Source of the DNA: Gaiellaceae bacterium
GTDB lineage: Bacteria > Actinomycetota > Thermoleophilia > Gaiellales > Gaiellaceae
DNA length: 64,000 nucleotides
NCBI GenBank assembly: GCA_026002995.1
Contig: BPGK01000001.1
Location: 124,001 to 188,000, forward strand
Direction: 5' to 3'
Part shown: piece by piece, positions 26,917 to 35,576 of the stretch
Position numbering within the stretch: position 1 is the first letter of the stretch
Layout of the letters: every line of letters begins with the position of its first letter
The notes under the pieces: model-generated
The model's database searches: none
Told to the model about the DNA's origin: nothing
What the model saw: the letters and a program-made list of their open reading frames with translations, nothing else
Translations under genes and position numbers: made by a program

Positions 26917-27509
26917 CGGCCCGCTTCCGCCGCCTCTTCGGCGGCGTCCGCCGCCGAGCGCGCGCTGGCTCGTGCGCGGGCGAGCCGCGGGTCGTCTCCC
27001 CGAACGGCAAGGTTGACCTCCACGAGGTGCGCGGCGGCGCGCGCGGCGCCCGCAGCCAGCGCCGCTGCGGCCGCGGCGTCGGGTCGGAATGAGCCTTCGC
27101 AGCTATCGGCCGTCGTCGCGGCCAGGGACGCCATGTCGGCTCCGAGCTCGGCGATCGCCAAGGGGGCGGCTGCGGCGCGGGCGAGCTCCTGCTCGAGCAC
27201 GAAGTCGCGGCGCGGATCGCCTCCTGCGCTCCGGCGTGCTCTCTCGAGCGCGGCGAGCGCTCGCTGCCACGCCTCCGCATCGACGTGCGCGAGCTCGAGC
27301 GCGCGCACGCGGACGGCGAGCGCCTGTGCGGCGATGCCGTCGGCCTCGGCCCACGACTCCGTCGAGCAGCGAGCGGCCATGGCGACGACGCTCGCGGCGA
27401 GCGCGACCGTGAGCGCCGCTCCCGTTCCCGCCCCGGGCGCCTCCCCTTCCGCCGCGAGCCGCTCGAGGAGGGTCTCGAGGCGCAGCCCGACGTAGCCGTC
27501 GTCTCGCAC
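26913..27509 (-). CDS. Formiminotransferase-cyclodeaminase-like protein (FTCD_C/FchA fold)
   Basis: 198-residue all-helical, Ala-rich protein. PGAGTGAALTVALAASVVAMAAR near residue 25 is the glycine-rich start of the cyclodeaminase domain, which releases ammonia from formimino-tetrahydrofolate. The domain stands alone, without a formiminotransferase part. First gene of the operon with the ECF sigma factor (4-base overlap); any functional link to the sigma/protease genes is unclear. Confidence 0.8.
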   Translation of the reverse strand: MRDDGYVGLRLETLLERLAAEGEAPGAGTGAALTVALAASVVAMAARCSTESWAEADGIAAQALAVRVRALELAHVDAEAWQRALAALERARRSAGGDPRRDFVLEQELARAAAAPLAIAELGADMASLAATTADSCEGSFRPDAAAAAALAAGAARAAAHLVEVNLAVRGDDPRLARARASARSAADAAEEAAEAGR

Positions 27510-27572
27510 TGGGGCGAGTCTACGACGGCTCGGTCGCAGAGACGACCCGATCGAGGCCTACACTTCGCCGCC

Positions 27573-28502
27573 GTGCCGCTGTACCTGAGCGAGCAGGATG
27601 TCGCCGAGCTGCTGAGCCCCGACGCAGCGGTCGACGTGATCGAGGCCTGCCTCCGACGCATGGCCGCCGGTGCCGTTGACAACGCTCCGCGGCGAAGGCT
27701 GCGCCTCGAGGGCGGGACGTTGGCCGACATGGCCGCGGTCGATCGCGAGCTCGGGCTGGCGGGCGGGAAGCTCTACGCCGCGACGGGAGACGGGGCCGCG
27801 TTCGTCGTCTGTCTCTTCGATGCGGCGACACCCGAGCTCGCATGCGTGCTCGAGGCGGATCACCTCGGTCGCCTGCGCACCGGTGCCGCCAGCGGGGTCG
27901 CCGCTCGGCACCTCGCGCGCGGCGGCGCGCGCTCGCTCGGGGTCATCGGCTGCGGCTACCAGGCCGAGACGCAGATCGCGTGTATCCGGGCAGCGCTTCC
28001 GTCGATCGAGCATGTGGTCGTCTACTGCCGCTCCCGCGAGCGCCTGCTCGCGTTCTGCGAGCGCCATGGGGCCGAGCCCGCCGAGAGTCACCGCGAGGCG
28101 GCGCTGCAAGACGTCGTCGTCACGATCACGACCTCGCGGGACCCGGTCGTGCGCGGGGAGTGGCTGCGCCCAGGCGCGCTCGTGCTCGCCGCGGGCGCGA
28201 ACGTCGTGAGTCGGCGCGAGCTCGACAACGCCGTGCTCGAGCGTGCGACCTTCGTCTGCTGCGACTCGCTCGAGCAGGCGAAGCTCGAGTCCGGAGACCT
28301 CGTCGAGCCCGTAGAAGCCGGCGTCCTCGACTGGCTGGAGGTGCACGAGCTCCAGGAGGTGGTCGCCGGCGAGGTCGTCGGGAGGCACACCGACGAGGAC
28401 ATCGTCGTCTTCAAGTCGAACGGCCTTGCCGCCTGGGACATCGCGATCGCGGCGGAGGCGCTGCGGCGCGCCCGGGAGCGCGGCGTCGGAACCATGCTGT
28501 AG
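27573..28502 (+). CDS. Ornithine cyclodeaminase / mu-crystallin family protein
   Basis: 309-residue NAD(P)-binding protein. RLRTGAASGVAARHLA and the Rossmann segment SLGVIGCGYQAETQIACI are family hallmarks, as is the C-terminal VFKSNGLAAWDIAIA. Members include ornithine cyclodeaminase, alanine dehydrogenase and ketimine reductase; the exact activity is open. GTG start with TACACT 8 bases upstream (leaderless-type). Confidence 0.88.
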   Translation: MPLYLSEQDVAELLSPDAAVDVIEACLRRMAAGAVDNAPRRRLRLEGGTLADMAAVDRELGLAGGKLYAATGDGAAFVVCLFDAATPELACVLEADHLGRLRTGAASGVAARHLARGGARSLGVIGCGYQAETQIACIRAALPSIEHVVVYCRSRERLLAFCERHGAEPAESHREAALQDVVVTITTSRDPVVRGEWLRPGALVLAAGANVVSRRELDNAVLERATFVCCDSLEQAKLESGDLVEPVEAGVLDWLEVHELQEVVAGEVVGRHTDEDIVVFKSNGLAAWDIAIAAEALRRARERGVGTML

Positions 28503-28534
28503 GCCGTTGGCCGCCTGCCCCTCGACCGCCTTGT

Positions 28535-28564
28535 GGGGGCGAGCCGTACCTCGCCCTCGCCCCC
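28535..28564. repeat. GGGGGCGAG/CTCGCCCCC palindrome, copy 3
   Basis: GGGGGCGAG at 28535-28543 can pair with either CTCGCCC at 28550-28556 or CTCGCCCCC at 28556-28564. It lies between convergent genes and may act as a terminator. Confidence 0.5.
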
Positions 28565-28567
28565 GCG

Positions 28568-28909
28568 TCAGCGGTTGAAGAACCAGCGCTCGAGCAAGGG
28601 CAGGATCTCCTTGCGGGTGAAGGGGCGCACCGTCGCGTCCAGCCCGTCCGCCTCGAGCACCTCGACCTCGTCTTCGAGCGCCTCGTTCGCGTGGACGAGG
28701 GCGTCCTCGAGCTCGTAGCCCTCGAAGATCACGTCCTCCGGCCTGGGCTCGTCGGAGTCCCGGAGGTGCGGGTTGACGGAGCGCCCCACGACCCAGAGCG
28801 CTCCCGGTCGGCGCTCGAGCCAGATCACGATCCGCTCCTCGGCGCCCGAGTCGTCGATACCCACGAGCGTGCGTTCCGCGTAGCGAGCTTCGCGCGAGCT
28901 CGTTCTCAT
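28568..28909 (-). CDS. Hypothetical protein, 113 residues
   Basis: Not recognised. Acidic centre with many Glu/Asp (about residues 50-90) and a basic, aromatic C-terminus ending LLERWFFNR. No membrane segment, no signal peptide. Its start is 23 bases from the divergent gene at 28933, and the two -10 boxes overlap (28918-28924), suggesting coordinated control. Confidence 0.65.
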   Translation of the reverse strand: MRTSSREARYAERTLVGIDDSGAEERIVIWLERRPGALWVVGRSVNPHLRDSDEPRPEDVIFEGYELEDALVHANEALEDEVEVLEADGLDATVRPFTRKEILPLLERWFFNR

Positions 28910-28917
28910 AACCAGGG

Positions 28918-28924
28918 ATACAAT
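28918..28924. promoter_or_regulatory. Overlapping divergent -10 boxes
   Basis: TACAAT (28919-28924, plus) and TTGTAT (28923-28918, minus) share nearly the same bases. Each is exactly 8 bases from its start codon (GTG at 28933, ATG at 28909). Both transcripts would be leaderless and their polymerases would exclude each other. Confidence 0.55.
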
Positions 28925-28932
28925 CGCGTCGC

Positions 28933-29196
28933 GTGTCCGCTTTCAAGAACCTCTTCTCCTTCCTCTTCCAGCGGAGCTCGGCCGAGGAGCACGTCGCGCG
29001 GTACGTGATCCGCGAACACGACCGCGGTCGCTCGCTCGACGAGATCCTCCAGGACCGGTACGTCCAGAATCGGCTCTCGCTGGAGCAGCAGCGGCGCCTG
29101 CTCGACCGCCCGGAGATCATCGAGGCGATCTCCGGCGACATGCTCGAGTCCGCTCGCGCGTTGCTCGCCGAGTCCCAGCCGTCGTCGGCGCCGTAG
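28933..29196 (+). CDS. Hypothetical protein, 87 residues
   Basis: Not recognised by function. Helical and charged: EEHVARYVIREHDRGRSLDEIL and LSLEQQRRLLDRPEIIEAI. Amphipathic N-terminus (FKNLFSFLFQRS). No cysteine. GTG start chosen from the TACAAT box 8 bases upstream. It lies between a divergent hypothetical gene and mqnD. Confidence 0.65.
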   Translation: MSAFKNLFSFLFQRSSAEEHVARYVIREHDRGRSLDEILQDRYVQNRLSLEQQRRLLDRPEIIEAISGDMLESARALLAESQPSSAP

Positions 29197-29254
29197 CAGC
29201 TCGCGTCGGTTGTCGGCGGGGTCGTAGCGAGGACGCTGTTACCTTCCCCGGCTC

Positions 29255-30082
29255 GTGCGGATCCGCATTGGTCACAGCCCCGACCCGGACGACGCCTTCA
29301 TGTACTGGGCGCTGACGACCGACCTCGTGGACACGCGAGGCCACGAGTTCGAGCAGGTGCTCGGCGACATCGAGACGCTGAACCAATGGGCGCGGGCGGC
29401 GCGCCTGGAGGTGACCGCGCTCTCGCTCGCCGCGTACCCGTTCGTGCAGGAGGACTACGCTCTCCTCCCTCACGGCGCGAGCATCGGCACCGGGTACGGG
29501 CCGATCGTCGTCGCCCGCGAGCCGCTCTCTCAGGCGGAGCTCGTTCGGAGGGAGATCGTCGTCCCCGGCGCGATGACCACCGCCTTCCTGGCCCTGCGCC
29601 TCGTGCTCCACGACTTCCGCTACCGCGAGCTCCCCTTCGACGAGATCCCCACCGAGATCGCCTCCGGCCGCGCAGAGGTCGGCTTGCTCATCCACGAGGG
29701 CCAGCTCACGTTCGAGGACTACGGGCTCGTGAAGGTGCTCGATCTCGGCGAGTGGTGGATCTTGGAGACCGGGTTGCCACTGCCGCTCGGCGTCAACGTG
29801 ATTCGCCGCGACCTCGGGGAGGACGTCCTGCACGACGTCTCCGAGGTGTTGCGCGAGGCGATCCAGTGTGGCCTCGACCATCGGGCTGAGGCGCTCGAGT
29901 ACGCGCTTCAGTTCGGGCGCGGGATCGACGCGGCGGTCGCCGACCGTTTCATCTCCATGTACGTGAACGAGCTCACGCAGGACTACGGCGACGAGGGCCG
30001 CAAGGCGGTGAGCGAGCTCCTGCGCCGCGGAGAAGGGCTCGGCGCGTTCCCCGCGCCCGTCCGGCTCGACTGGGTGGCGTAG
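29255..30082 (+). CDS. mqnD: 1,4-dihydroxy-6-naphthoate synthase (futalosine pathway)
   Basis: Periplasmic-binding-protein-fold enzyme converting cyclic dehypoxanthine futalosine to 1,4-dihydroxy-6-naphthoate. The 275-residue protein begins with the family signature [24 protein letters not shown] and [21 protein letters not shown] follow. GTG start. It belongs to the same pathway as mqnE (62239) and mqnA (63616) but is 33 kb away from them. Confidence 0.93.
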   Translation: MRIRIGHSPDPDDAFMYWALTTDLVDTRGHEFEQVLGDIETLNQWARAARLEVTALSLAAYPFVQEDYALLPHGASIGTGYGPIVVAREPLSQAELVRREIVVPGAMTTAFLALRLVLHDFRYRELPFDEIPTEIASGRAEVGLLIHEGQLTFEDYGLVKVLDLGEWWILETGLPLPLGVNVIRRDLGEDVLHDVSEVLREAIQCGLDHRAEALEYALQFGRGIDAAVADRFISMYVNELTQDYGDEGRKAVSELLRRGEGLGAFPAPVRLDWVA

Positions 30083-30092
30083 GCGGAGCACG

Positions 30093-30114
30093 GGGGCGGA
30101 GCACGCCTCGCCCC
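30093..30114. repeat. GGGGCGGAGC/GCCTCGCCCC palindrome, copy 4
   Basis: Ten-base arms with one mismatch and a 2-base centre, between mqnD and the thiolase gene. Same family as 9786-9807. Confidence 0.5.
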
Positions 30115-30128
30115 GTACACTGCCGCCA

Positions 30129-31301
30129 GTGTCTCGGGCAGTTGTCGTGTCCGCCGTCCGCACGCCGATCGGCCGCTACGGGGGCGCGCTGGCGGGCGTC
30201 CGTCCCGACGACCTCGCGGCGATCGTCGTCGCGGCGGCCGTCGAGCGGGCGGGGATCGATCCTGCCGCGATCGACGACGTCGTGCTCGGCTGCGCGAACC
30301 AAGCGGGGGAAGACAACCGCAACGTCGCCCGCATGGCCGCGCTCCTCGCGGGGCTCCCGGACACGGTGCCGGGGGTTACGGTCAACCGGCTCTGTGCGTC
30401 CGGTCTCTCCGCGGTCGTCGCCGCGAGCCACGCGATCGTCGCCGGGGACGCCGAGGTCGTGGTCGCGGGTGGGGTCGAGTCGATGAGCCGCGCCCCGCTC
30501 GTCCTGGCGAAGCCGGAGACGGCGTTCCCGCGCGGGAACCAGACCGTGTGGGACACGACGCTCGGCTGGAGGTTTCCGAACCCGCGGCTCGAGGCGCTCT
30601 TCCCGCTCGAGTCGATGGGGGAGACGGGAGAGAACGTCGCGGAGCGCTGGGGTGTCTCGCGCGAGGATCAGGACGCGTTCGCGCTTCGCTCGCAGAAGCG
30701 GTGGGCCGAGGCGCAGGTGGCGGGACGTTTCGACGACGAGCTCGTCCCGGTCGGGGAGGTCGCCACGGACGAGCATCCACGGCCGCAGACGAGCGCGGAG
30801 GCGCTTGCGGCGCTGCGGCCGGCGTTCCGCGAGGGCGGGACCGTGACCGCTGGGAACGCGAGCGGCATCAACGATGGCGCCGCGGCGCTCGTGCTCACGA
30901 GCGAAGAGAGAGCGCGCGAGCTCGGTCTCGAGCCGCTCGGGGCGTTCGTCGCGAGCGCGGCTGCGGGCGTCGATCCCCGTGTGATGGGGATCGGCCCGGT
31001 TCCGGCGGTGCGCAAGCTGCTCGCGCGGACGGGCCTCTCCATCGACGAGATCGACCTCGTCGAGCTGAACGAGGCCTTCGCCTCGCAGAGCCTCGCGGTC
31101 GTGCGCGAGCTCGGCCTCGACGAGGAGAAGGTGAACGTGAACGGCGGCGCGATCGCGCTCGGACACCCGCTCGGGATGAGCGGCGCCCGGCTTGTGGTGA
31201 CGCTTCTCCACGAGCTCCGGCGACGTGGAGGCCGCTACGGGCTCGCGACGCTCTGCGTTGGCGTCGGTCAAGGAGTCGCGGCGCTCTTCGAGCGCGACTA
31301 G
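30129..31301 (+). CDS. Thiolase (acetyl-CoA C-acyltransferase; 3-oxoadipyl-CoA thiolase-like)
   Basis: 390-residue thiolase forming or cleaving 3-ketoacyl-CoA. The acyl-accepting cysteine is C89 ([13 protein letters not shown]), the His motif is [16 protein letters not shown] and the C-terminal Cys motif is LCVGVGQG. The nearby phenylacetate genes make a PaaJ/PcaF role attractive, but general thiolases look alike. TACACT lies 7 bases before the GTG start. The stop overlaps the convergent TauE gene. Confidence 0.9.
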   Translation: MSRAVVVSAVRTPIGRYGGALAGVRPDDLAAIVVAAAVERAGIDPAAIDDVVLGCANQAGEDNRNVARMAALLAGLPDTVPGVTVNRLCASGLSAVVAASHAIVAGDAEVVVAGGVESMSRAPLVLAKPETAFPRGNQTVWDTTLGWRFPNPRLEALFPLESMGETGENVAERWGVSREDQDAFALRSQKRWAEAQVAGRFDDELVPVGEVATDEHPRPQTSAEALAALRPAFREGGTVTAGNASGINDGAAALVLTSEERARELGLEPLGAFVASAAAGVDPRVMGIGPVPAVRKLLARTGLSIDEIDLVELNEAFASQSLAVVRELGLDEEKVNVNGGAIALGHPLGMSGARLVVTLLHELRRRGGRYGLATLCVGVGQGVAALFERD

Positions 31302-32203
31302 CTGGGCTGCTCGGCCACGCGGTGGCCGCGACTCAGCAGGGGCTCGCCGCGCCGGCGAGCGCGACGGACGACGACCGTGACCGCGAGGGCCCAGATCGAG
31401 ACGAGCGCGAGGTAGACAGGCCTGCTGACCGCTCCCGGCGTGTTGTAGACGTCGAACAGCGTCCGCACGTTCGTGAGGAGAATGAGCCCCCCGACCGAGG
31501 CGCCGAGCAGAGCGGGAGTGACGTGCCGGACGAGCCACGCCGCGAGCGGAGCCGCTCCGATGCCACCAAGGAGGAGCGCGATGACGTACTGCCACGCGAT
31601 TCCCTGGTGACCGAGAGCGAGCAGGAATCCGCTGCTCGCAGCGAGCGCGACGAGGAACTCGCTCGTATCGACCGAGCCGATTACCGTGCGCGGCTCGTAC
31701 CTGCCGGTGGCGAGGATCGTCGGCGTCGCGACAGGCCCCCAGCCACCACCACCCGTCGCGTCGATGAAGCCGGCACCCAGGCCGAGGGGGGCGAGGTACC
31801 GGCCGCGCACGTATCGCCGCCCGCGGGGCCTCGGCACGCCGAAGATCGTGAATCGGCAGAGGATGTAGACGCCGAGCGCGAGGAGGATCCCGGACATCCA
31901 CGGGCGCGCGAGCTCGGCGGAGATCGAGCCGAGGACGACGGCGCCGATGAACGCCCCGATCGCTCCGGGAATGCCGATCCGCCGCACGGTTCGCCAATCC
32001 ACGTTCCCGAAGCGCCAGTGCGCGACGCCTGATGCGGCGGTGGTTCCGAGCTCCGCGAGGTGCACGGACGCCGATGCGGTAGCCGGGCTCAGACCGACGG
32101 TGAGGAGGAGGGTGGACGACGTCGCGCCGTAGGCCATGCCGAGCGCGCCGTCGACGAGCTGCGCGAAGAAGCCGACGATGACGAGGACGATGAGGGTCGG
32201 CAC
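31298..32203 (-). CDS. TauE/SafE family sulfite/anion exporter
   Basis: 301-residue integral membrane protein with about eight helices. [16 protein letters not shown] near the N-terminus and [17 protein letters not shown] in the middle are the two repeated family motifs. Members export sulfite, sulfoacetate or related anions; cargo not certain. It stands divergent from an Rrf2 regulator with three cysteines, which suggests Fe-S or redox/sulfur-responsive control. GTG start. Confidence 0.88.
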   Translation of the reverse strand: MPTLIVLVIVGFFAQLVDGALGMAYGATSSTLLLTVGLSPATASASVHLAELGTTAASGVAHWRFGNVDWRTVRRIGIPGAIGAFIGAVVLGSISAELARPWMSGILLALGVYILCRFTIFGVPRPRGRRYVRGRYLAPLGLGAGFIDATGGGGWGPVATPTILATGRYEPRTVIGSVDTSEFLVALAASSGFLLALGHQGIAWQYVIALLLGGIGAAPLAAWLVRHVTPALLGASVGGLILLTNVRTLFDVYNTPGAVSRPVYLALVSIWALAVTVVVRRARRRGEPLLSRGHRVAEQPS

Positions 32204-32210
32204 TTACTCG

Positions 32211-32236
32211 ATGATGTTTACTAAATAAGTCATCAT
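32211..32236. promoter_or_regulatory. AT-rich operator candidate between tauE-like and rrf2-like genes
   Basis: An unusually AT-rich 26-base block starting ATGATG and ending CATCAT, with inner ACT/AGT symmetry. It lies just upstream of the exporter start and 63 bases before the Rrf2 gene, a likely binding site for the Rrf2 protein. Confidence 0.5.
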
Positions 32237-32298
32237 TACGAACAATGACAGGCTAGAGCGTCGCGGGTTCGCTGTCAAACGGGGCGTAGGAGGCGAGA

Positions 32299-32754
32299 GT
32301 GTGGGTATCGCGGAAGACCGACTACGCGACGCGGGCGATCTTGGCGCTCGCGCTCGATAACGGCGGCCCGCTCAAGCTCGAGGAGATCGCGCGGCGAACG
32401 GCGGTCCCGCAGTCCGTGCTCGAGCAGGTCATGCCGACCATGCGGACAGCCGGGCTCGTGCGTTCCGAGCGCGGACCGGCAGGTGGGTATCGTCTGAACA
32501 AGGAGCCCGAGGAGATCACGCTCGAGCGGGTTGTGCGGCTCTTCCAGGGTCCCCTGGCACCGATTGGCTGCGCTACGCGCCATCATCCCGAGCCTTGCCC
32601 GATGACGGTCGGCTGCACGATGCGCGAGGTCTGGAAGGAGGTGCGCGACGCGACGATCTCGCTCCTCGGCGGGGTCACGTTCGCCGACCTCGCGGCGCGC
32701 GCTGGCGGGCCGTGGACCGACCCCTCGCTCCTCGCCGAGCCGGCGGACGGCTAG
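32299..32754 (+). CDS. Rrf2 family transcriptional regulator with Fe-S-type cysteines
   Basis: 151-residue winged-helix regulator. The DNA-binding part is residues 1-70 (DYATRAILALAL; SVLEQVMPTMRTAGLVRSERGPAGGY). C91, C100 and C106 form the spaced cysteine triad that in IscR/NsrR/RsrR members binds an Fe-S cluster. AGGAGG lies 8 bases before the GTG. Probably regulates the divergent exporter and itself. Confidence 0.9.
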   Translation: MWVSRKTDYATRAILALALDNGGPLKLEEIARRTAVPQSVLEQVMPTMRTAGLVRSERGPAGGYRLNKEPEEITLERVVRLFQGPLAPIGCATRHHPEPCPMTVGCTMREVWKEVRDATISLLGGVTFADLAARAGGPWTDPSLLAEPADG

Positions 32755-32820
32755 AGCTAGACCCCAGCGCTCCGCGTCGCGACGGATCCTGTTGGCTGAC
32801 GGCGCCGCGGCCGCGCGGTG

Positions 32821-34275
32821 CTAGCGCGAGAGGTCGTCGAGCAGGGCCTTCAGCAACGCGTACACGCGCTGTGTGCCGGTGATGCTCACGCGCTCCCCGG
32901 GAGCGTGCGGGCCGAGGATGGCCGGGCCGAGCGAGATCATCTGCACTCCCGGGAGCTTCTCTCTGATGACTGCACACTCGAGCCCGCCGTGGACGACCTC
33001 GAGGCGCGGCTCGCTCCCGAACAGACGGCGGTACGCGTCCTGTGCGGCGGCGAGCAGGCTCGAGTCGAGATCCGGCTCCCAAGGCCGGTAGGAACGGCGG
33101 CTCTCGACCTCGGCACCGTGCTCTGCGGCGACCCGCTCGAGGGCTGTAACGATGTCTTCGAGGCCGGTCCCCGACGAGCTTCGCGCCATCGAGGCGAGCA
33201 CGAGGGTGCCGTCCTCGGTCCGAGCGACGGTAAGGCTCGTGCTCGTCTCGACGACATCCTCCAGTCCCGCGGCGAACGAGACGACGCCGTTCGGAAGTGC
33301 GCGCAGCAGGCCGAGCGCCCGCGTCGTGGCATCCGCGCTCCCCGCGAGCCCGATGCGCTCGGGCCGGATCGTCGCCGTGAGGGCATCGCTGGAGGCGTGC
33401 TCGTTCCGGAGTCGCGCGAGCTCGTTCGTGATCGCCTCGCGGACTGCGCCCTCGTCACGCGGCGCAAGCGCTAGCTGAGCTCTGGCCTCTCGAGGGATCG
33501 CGTTGCGACTGACGCCCCCGGCGAGCTCGACGAGGCGAATCGGCGCGGTCGCCCGCGCCTGGTCGAGCAGGCGTCCCAGGGCCGTGATCGCGTTCGCCCG
33601 ACCTCGGTGGATGTCGCCGCCCGAGTGTCCGCCGCGCCCGCCGGCGAGCTCGACGACGAGGCCGTGCCCCTCGTGGAGCTCGGTCCGCTCCAGGGGGATT
33701 CGGGCGACGACGTGCGCGCTCCCCGCGCAGCCGACCGTGATCGCGTCGTCGGAGGTTCCGTCGAGGTTCACGAGCAGGCGAGCTGCGAGGAGCGCGGGGT
33801 CGAGGCCCTTCGCGCCCTCGAGCCCCTGCTCCTCGCAGACGGTGAAGAGGAGCTCGAGCGGGCCGTGCTCGACGGACGGGTCCTCGGCGGTCGCGAGCGC
33901 GAGCGCGACGCCGATCCCGTTGTCGGCGCCGAGCGTCGTCCCCTCGGCCGCTAGCCAGTCGTCCTCCCGCACGACGCGGATACGGCCTTCGCGCGCGTCG
34001 TGGGGGCTGAGCGGGTCGCGCTCGCACACCATGTCCAGGTGCGCCTGGAGGCAGACGGTGGGAGCAGACTCGCGTCCGGGGGAGGCCGAGACGCGGACGA
34101 CGACATTGCCGGCGGCGTCGACCGCGACCGGAAAGCTGCGGCCGTGAGCCCAGGCAAGGATGTGGTCGCGGGCCGCAGCTTCCTGCTTCGACGGTCGCGG
34201 GATCGTCGTGAGCTCCAGAAAGCGGCGCCACAGGGCCTCGGGCTCGAGTCGCAGTGTGGACGCCGAGATCGCCAC
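32821..34275 (-). CDS. pepD: Aminoacyl-histidine dipeptidase (M20 family)
   Basis: 484-residue zinc dipeptidase of the PepD/carnosinase type. HLDMVCERD carries the first metal His/Asp, TTLGADNGIGVALA the bridging Asp, and FTVCEEQGLEGAKGLD the catalytic Glu pair. GGRGGHSGGDIHRGRANA is the lid-domain motif. Cytosolic peptide recycling is the expected role. It lies 1 base downstream of the DMT gene, likely co-transcribed. Confidence 0.93.
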   Translation of the reverse strand: MAISASTLRLEPEALWRRFLELTTIPRPSKQEAAARDHILAWAHGRSFPVAVDAAGNVVVRVSASPGRESAPTVCLQAHLDMVCERDPLSPHDAREGRIRVVREDDWLAAEGTTLGADNGIGVALALATAEDPSVEHGPLELLFTVCEEQGLEGAKGLDPALLAARLLVNLDGTSDDAITVGCAGSAHVVARIPLERTELHEGHGLVVELAGGRGGHSGGDIHRGRANAITALGRLLDQARATAPIRLVELAGGVSRNAIPREARAQLALAPRDEGAVREAITNELARLRNEHASSDALTATIRPERIGLAGSADATTRALGLLRALPNGVVSFAAGLEDVVETSTSLTVARTEDGTLVLASMARSSSGTGLEDIVTALERVAAEHGAEVESRRSYRPWEPDLDSSLLAAAQDAYRRLFGSEPRLEVVHGGLECAVIREKLPGVQMISLGPAILGPHAPGERVSITGTQRVYALLKALLDDLSR

Positions 34276-34276
34276 G

Positions 34277-34723
34277 TCAGCGTTTCAGGGTCAACGCCGC
34301 GCCAACGGCCAGGAGCGCGATCCCGGCGACGCGCGGCCACGTCGTGGCGACCCGCTCGACGCCGAACCACCCGAAGCGGTCGATCAGCGACGCGAGCGCG
34401 AACTGCGCGGCGATGAGGAACGCGGTCGTGGCGACGACGCCGATACGGGCGGCGGCGTACGTGATCCCGAGGACGATGACGACACCGAAGATGCCGCCGA
34501 GGAGCTGCCACTTCGGCCCGGCTACCGCATCCGCGAGACCGTCGAGGGAGCGGCGCGCGACGAGGAGGAGAGCGAGGGCGACGAGGCCGCCGATCGCGAC
34601 TGCGGTCGCGACGGCCTCGAGGCTGCCCACGCGCTCTCCGAGGCGTCCCTGTACGGCGACCTGCATCGCGCCGGCGAGCCCCGCGGCGAGCGCGGCGGTG
34701 GCGGCGAGTCCGGTCGAGCTCAT
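34277..34723 (-). CDS. DMT-type membrane protein (YdcZ/DUF606 family)
   Basis: 148 residues with five hydrophobic segments, the size of a half-DMT (YdcZ) protein: LAAGLAGAMQVAVQGRLGERVGS at the start and GIFGVVIVLGITYAAARIGV in the middle fit the family. Such proteins may dimerise to make an exporter. Cargo unknown. First gene of a pair with pepD. Confidence 0.8.
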   Translation of the reverse strand: MSSTGLAATAALAAGLAGAMQVAVQGRLGERVGSLEAVATAVAIGGLVALALLLVARRSLDGLADAVAGPKWQLLGGIFGVVIVLGITYAAARIGVVATTAFLIAAQFALASLIDRFGWFGVERVATTWPRVAGIALLAVGAALTLKR

Positions 34724-34748
34724 GCTCCGGACGCTATACGCTCTCGGC

Positions 34749-35567
34749 GTGACCGAGCCGACGCATCCGCGCCCGCTCGACCCCTCCGAGCTCGGCTTCG
34801 AGACGATCGTCTACGAGAAGGAGCCCCCGCGCGCGACGATCAGGCTCAACCGGCCGGATGTGCTGAACGCCTTCGACTTCCGGATGCTCCGGGAGATCGC
34901 GAGAGCGTGCGAGGACGCGTCCTGGGACGACGACGTGCGGGCGGTCGTCGTGACCGGCACGGGCCGCGCCTTCTGCGTCGGCGCCGACCTGCGCTCGTGG
35001 GAGGAGACGCTTCTCGGCGAGCCGGCCGAGTACTGGAAGTGGTTCGGCGCCTTCAAGGACATGCACGACCGGCTGCGCGAGCTCGGCAAGCCGACGATCG
35101 CGCGCATCAACGGCATCGCGGTCGGCGGGGGAAACGAGCTCCAGATGGCCTGCGACCTCGCGGTCATGGTCGACACTGCCTTCATCCGGCACGTCGGTCT
35201 CGAACACGGCTCGGTGCCTGCCGGCGGCGCGACACAGTGGCTTCAGCTCATGGTCGGCGACCGTCGTGCACGCGAGATCGTCTTCCTCTGCGAGGAGATT
35301 CCGGCTGCGCGGGCGGAGGAGTGGGGGCTCGTCAACGTGGCCGTGCCGGAGAGCGAGCTCGACGCCGTCGTCGACCGCTGGGTGGAGTCGATCGCGCGCA
35401 AGCTCCCTCAGACGACGCGGTACGCAAAGCAGCAGCTCAACGTCTGGCGCGACTTCGCCTGGCACCAGACGGTCGGGCACGCGCGCGACTGGCTCGCGAT
35501 GTCGATGCTGGGCGGCGAGGCCCAGTCCGCCGTCCGGGGGTTCCTCCAGCGGAGCCGGAAGAAGTAG
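34749..35567 (+). CDS. Enoyl-CoA hydratase/isomerase family protein
   Basis: 272-residue crotonase-fold protein. RATIRLNRPDVLNAFDFRM, the oxyanion loops VTGTGRAFCVGADLRSW and NGIAVGGGNELQMACDLAV are visible. Glu of LEHGSVPAGGATQWL occupies the usual catalytic position. Substrate not assigned. GTG start 6 bases after a TACGCT box; it leads a two-gene unit with the next hydratase. Confidence 0.88.
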   Translation: MTEPTHPRPLDPSELGFETIVYEKEPPRATIRLNRPDVLNAFDFRMLREIARACEDASWDDDVRAVVVTGTGRAFCVGADLRSWEETLLGEPAEYWKWFGAFKDMHDRLRELGKPTIARINGIAVGGGNELQMACDLAVMVDTAFIRHVGLEHGSVPAGGATQWLQLMVGDRRAREIVFLCEEIPAARAEEWGLVNVAVPESELDAVVDRWVESIARKLPQTTRYAKQQLNVWRDFAWHQTVGHARDWLAMSMLGGEAQSAVRGFLQRSRKK

Positions 35568-35576
35568 GCTCGAGCC

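Noticed and set aside
26294-27730. 478-codon minus-strand frame spanning the sigma and cyclodeaminase genes
   Set aside because: Out of frame with both recognised proteins; Arg/Ser-rich.
34254-34748. N-terminal extension of the first enoyl-CoA hydratase
   Set aside because: The extension is antisense to the DMT-type gene and lacks crotonase similarity; the GTG at 34749 has a TACGCT box 6 bases upstream.
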